From positions 28,679-92,678 of the forward strand of contig JBBQWM010000024.1 in the NCBI GenBank assembly GCA_038210655.1: 64,000 bases of DNA. Reading direction: 5' to 3'. A program made the position numbers and the translations under genes. The notes under the pieces were generated by a model, which was not told where the DNA came from, ran no database searches, and was given only the letters and a program-made list of their open reading frames with translations. This document shows positions 60,836 to 64,000 of this stretch, piece after piece. Within the stretch, counting starts at the first letter, position 1. Every line of letters begins with the position of its first letter. Origin of the DNA: 54-19 sp038210655. GTDB taxonomy: Bacteria; Chloroflexota; Chloroflexia; Chloroheliales; Chloroheliaceae.

Positions 60836-63800
60836 ATGCAAAAACAAGAAGCCCTGCTCGAGAGTGATGAGCTTTTTCATCTAATGGCCGATACTGCGCC
60901 GGTTTTAATCTGGATGGCCGGTACGGATGGCCTCTGCACCTATTTTAATCAGCCCTGGCTGGAATTTACAGGTCGGAGCCTGCGCGAAGAGGTGGGCAAC
61001 GGTTGGGCCGAAGGGGTTCACCCCGATGATTTGCCAACCTGTATGGCTACATATCTTGCCGCCCTAGAAGCTCGCCAGAAATTTAGGATGGAATATCGGC
61101 TTCGACGCGCCGACGGTGAATACCGTTGGATTTTGGACACCGGGGTACCCCGTTACGCGGTGGACAGCATTTTCACTGGATATATCGGCTCGTGTATAGA
61201 TATAACCGAGCGCAAACAAGCGGAAGAACTTTTGCGTCGGCAAGAGCAACAATTCAAAGCACTGGTCGAAAACTCACCCGATACGGTTGTGCGGTTAGAC
61301 CGAAATTACTGCCATCTTTATGCCAACCCGGCCGCCCTCAAAGACACCGGAATCCCGGCGGAAAGCATCATCGGTAAAAACTCAGCCGAATTAGGTATAC
61401 CCGAAGAGCAGTTTAGCGGTTGGGAAAAAGCGGTTAAACAAGTATTTGAAACCAAGCAGGCAACAAGCTACGAAACTTCTTACGAAACCCCAACTGGATT
61501 GAAATGTTTTCACGTTCGGCTAGTTCCCGAATTTTCCGAAGATGGCTCGGTTATCAGCGTGCTGGGGATTGGCCGGGATATTACCGATATTGTTAAAGTT
61601 CGAGCCGAACTAGCCGTCCGAACCAAACAACAGGCCGTCATCACCAACTTGGGGTTGATGGCCCTGGCTGAAAATGACATTCCCGAACTAATGCAAAAAG
61701 CGGTTAACCTGATAGCCCAGACCCTTGAGCTGGATTATTGCTCGGCGACCGAGCTTTTGTCGGATCGTAAAGCCGTTTTAATTCAGGCTGGCTATGGTTG
61801 GGAGGAAGGGATTATCGGTCGCACCCGCGTCGCAGTTGAACCAGGTTCGTGGGCGGAAAGCTCTTTGCACGCCCAGGAGCCTATCGTTATCGCTAACTGG
61901 ACTACCGAAAAGCGTTATCCCTATCCTATTTTAATGTCCAGTCACAAGATTCAAAGTAGCTTATCGGTCAAAATTGAAGGAACGCAACGTCGATCTTATG
62001 GCACTCTAGTAGGTCATTCGACCGCTTTACGATCCTTTACTCAGGATGATGTCAACTTTTTTCAGGCGGCTACCAATGTCCTTTCGGCAGCGATCCAGCG
62101 CAGACAGGCTGAAACCTTTTTACAAAAGAGTGAGGAGCGCTTCCGGCTATTCCAGGAATTGACCCCCGATAATTTTGTAGTTTTAAACTGTATCAGAGAT
62201 GCTGACAATAAGATTATAGATTTTACCTGGGATTATGTTAACCCGGTAGCCGAAAAAATGATTGGTCATAAAGCCGAAGATTTAATTGGCAAGCGAGTTC
62301 TGGAAATTTTCCCTACTACTAAAACCAGTGGTCTATTCGATATTTATGTGGGTGTGGTCGAAACCGGCAATCCCTACGAAACCGAAACTCAGTATGTCGG
62401 AGAGGGCATCGATGGTTGGTTTCGCAATGTAATTATCAAGCTGGGCGATGGAGTGGCGGTTACATCGGTCGATATTACCCACACTAAGCAAACTGAACTA
62501 GAACATCTTAGTTTGCTAGAACGAGAACGAGCCTCCCGGCAAGAGGCTGAGGAAGCCCAGGAACGACTGGCTTTTCTAGTCGAAGCCTCGAATGCACTCA
62601 ATTCTTCTTTGGACTATAAGGAAACGCTCCAAAAGTTGGCCCAGGTGCTAGTACCTCGTCTGTCCGACTGGTGTAGCGTGCATGTCGCTGATGAGCAAGG
62701 AATACCCAATCAAGTAGCCCTGGCACACGTAGACCCCCTCAAGATCGAGTGGGCGCTCAACTTGCAAAAAGACCTGGAAGAACGTTATCCCTACGATCCT
62801 GATAGTCCGGCAGGCTTACCAAATGTGATCCGAACCGGAAAGTCCGAATTGTACCCGGATATTCCAGACGAGCTACTGGTTGCAGTAGCCGTAGATGAAG
62901 AACAACTAAAATTGTTGCGGGAAATCGGCTATAGTTCGCTCATGATTGTACCGTTGATCGCACGTGGTCGGGTGCTAGGTGCGATCCAATTTGTAGCGAC
63001 TGAGTCGGGCTACCATTACGATAATGAAGATTTGGAGTTTGCCAAAGAATTAGCCCAAAGAGCCGCCATCGCTGTCGATAACGCTTCGCTTTATCAGGAA
63101 AGTCAGCAGGCCATCGAGTCTCAAAAAGAGGTGAACTATCTTAAAGACCTTTTTGTTTCGATAGCCAGCCACGAATTGCGTACTCCGCTGACCTCGATCC
63201 GGGGTTATGCCCAAATGCTAGAACGCAGCCTGGAACGGCAAGTCTTAATTGATGCCGATAGCGAAGTTCAAAAGAAAACCAAAGAGAAAAACCAACGCTC
63301 GGTCGAAAATGTTATTCGCCAGACCGACCGAATGAACGATCTTATCAAGCAGCTATTAGATTTCTCTCGCTTGCAAAGCTATCAATTCGATCTAAACTAC
63401 AACCCAGCGGTAAATCTGATCGAGTTGGCTCAACGAGTACTTGAGCAGCAAAAAGCCAGCCGCCCCAGCCATGCTTTGCAGATACAACCTAAGCTCGAAG
63501 CAGCGAATGGCTCGTGGGATGAGGCTCGACTTGAGCAGGTCTTGAACAATCTGGTCAGTAATGCAATCAAGTATAGCCCTGCTGGCACCTCGGTCACAGT
63601 TGGGATAGAAGCCGGTTCTACCGAACATCACTCCGGCGAAATCGTGGTCTGGGTAAAAGATCAGGGGGTAGGCATCAGCCCCGAAGATCAATCTCAGGTT
63701 TTCGACCGCTTCTACCGCGCCCGTTCTGGAAAACAAAAAGGGGTTGATGGCCTGGGTCTGGGCTTGTATATCAGCCACGAAATCGTGCTTAAACACGGTG

Positions 63801-63883
63801 GTCGAATGTGGCTCGAAAGCGAGCCTGGAGAGGGCAGCACTTTTTATTTTTCCCTACCTCTAATACCAAGTCCGGTTAGGTAG
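60836..63883 (+). CDS. PAS/GAF sensor histidine kinase
   Basis: 1015 residues, cytoplasmic. PAS (about 8-135), PAS (140-265), GAF (285-430), PAS (437-555) and a second GAF (590-760), then the kinase core: phospho-acceptor H779 in ASHELRTPLTSIRGYAQM, N-box NNLVSNAIKYSPAGTS, G1 KDQGVGISPED, F-box FDRFYRAR and G2 GLGLGLYISHEIV. The last six residues (IPSPVR) and the stop codon at 63881-63883 come from a TACCAAGTCC-family element beginning at 63864. Likely partner of the response regulator at 60180. Confidence 0.93.
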   Translation: MQKQEALLESDELFHLMADTAPVLIWMAGTDGLCTYFNQPWLEFTGRSLREEVGNGWAEGVHPDDLPTCMATYLAALEARQKFRMEYRLRRADGEYRWILDTGVPRYAVDSIFTGYIGSCIDITERKQAEELLRRQEQQFKALVENSPDTVVRLDRNYCHLYANPAALKDTGIPAESIIGKNSAELGIPEEQFSGWEKAVKQVFETKQATSYETSYETPTGLKCFHVRLVPEFSEDGSVISVLGIGRDITDIVKVRAELAVRTKQQAVITNLGLMALAENDIPELMQKAVNLIAQTLELDYCSATELLSDRKAVLIQAGYGWEEGIIGRTRVAVEPGSWAESSLHAQEPIVIANWTTEKRYPYPILMSSHKIQSSLSVKIEGTQRRSYGTLVGHSTALRSFTQDDVNFFQAATNVLSAAIQRRQAETFLQKSEERFRLFQELTPDNFVVLNCIRDADNKIIDFTWDYVNPVAEKMIGHKAEDLIGKRVLEIFPTTKTSGLFDIYVGVVETGNPYETETQYVGEGIDGWFRNVIIKLGDGVAVTSVDITHTKQTELEHLSLLERERASRQEAEEAQERLAFLVEASNALNSSLDYKETLQKLAQVLVPRLSDWCSVHVADEQGIPNQVALAHVDPLKIEWALNLQKDLEERYPYDPDSPAGLPNVIRTGKSELYPDIPDELLVAVAVDEEQLKLLREIGYSSLMIVPLIARGRVLGAIQFVATESGYHYDNEDLEFAKELAQRAAIAVDNASLYQESQQAIESQKEVNYLKDLFVSIASHELRTPLTSIRGYAQMLERSLERQVLIDADSEVQKKTKEKNQRSVENVIRQTDRMNDLIKQLLDFSRLQSYQFDLNYNPAVNLIELAQRVLEQQKASRPSHALQIQPKLEAANGSWDEARLEQVLNNLVSNAIKYSPAGTSVTVGIEAGSTEHHSGEIVVWVKDQGVGISPEDQSQVFDRFYRARSGKQKGVDGLGLGLYISHEIVLKHGGRMWLESEPGEGSTFYFSLPLIPSPVR

Positions 63884-63998
63884 ATGTCATTCTGAACGAA
63901 GTGAAGAATCTTTTTCCTGTACCTGGCTCTAGCCCACGAACCCAGACCCTTCACTTCGTTCAGGGTGACATGAGTTTACTACTTAGCAGGACTTGGTA
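63864..63998. mobile_element. TACCAAGTCC-family element, copy 3
   Basis: 135 bp, the same length and ends as 48694-48828, with one base difference seen. TAA precedes it (63861-63863) and TA follows before the window edge. It overlaps the last 20 bases of the histidine kinase gene and supplies its stop codon. Confidence 0.9.
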
Positions 63999-64000
63999 TA

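Overview
The window looks like chromosomal DNA of a Chloroflexota bacterium (inference). GC is moderate by eye, about 50%. The clues are the secreted protein at 5864-7978, whose N-terminal domain I know mainly from Chloroflexota surface proteins, a CSLREA-type beta-helix protein, DICT- and GAF-rich kinases, and the general gene mix. I cannot fix the class. I see no rRNA, tRNA, CRISPR array, phage module or transposase gene.

Layout. 1-5677: carbohydrate module on the minus strand (ABC permease fragment, ROK repressor with a palindromic candidate operator, fucose-isomerase-like enzyme, phosphofructokinase, aldo/keto reductase). 5864-12588: secreted beta-propeller protein, SMC, and a degenerate HD-GYP protein. 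12589-17466: sigma-54 block, with rpoN divergent from an NtrC-type activator, followed by a textbook -24/-12 promoter in front of a ferritin-like gene. 17838-23340: SDR, DUF1579 protein, a fusion of two stress-protein domains with a glycosyltransferase, and an MFS exporter. 23564-26950: UbiD decarboxylase, a chlorite-dismutase-family gene lying between two ~69-bp direct repeats, and a DUF2231 membrane protein. 26947-28663: overlapping trio of two DUF488 proteins and a dual-OB-like protein. 28690-33892: membrane protein, rhodanese, endonuclease III, CMD-like protein, GT39-like enzyme and a DICT protein. 34410-41622: polysaccharide synthesis and export cluster (two glycosyltransferases, Wzm/Wzt-type ABC exporter, two AT-rich methyltransferases, a Tat-secreted protein). 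41681-48448: Hsp20-like protein, GNAT, CSLREA protein, YcaQ-type DNA glycosylase and a hypothetical protein. 48848-57355: GAF histidine kinase, membrane-anchored peptidase, sulfotransferase with C-terminal repeats, a gene broken by a small element, and an SDR. 57989-63883: folE, AI-2E-type permease, response regulator and a PAS/GAF histidine kinase.

The most striking non-coding signal is the load of small (70-140 bp) non-coding elements with terminal inverted repeats and, often, clear target-site duplications. I can separate several families by their ends: GTAACTACTCA with 9-bp duplications; TACCAAGTCC with 3-bp TNA duplications; CTGGTGATTACACACA with a 10-bp duplication; GACTTTCGCTT; and TATAGCAA. 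Some hairpin cores recur inside elements with different ends. One copy interrupts a small zinc-finger gene that reads through exactly when the element is removed, and another supplies the stop codon of the large histidine kinase at the right edge. Because no transposase is present here, these elements must be moved in trans.
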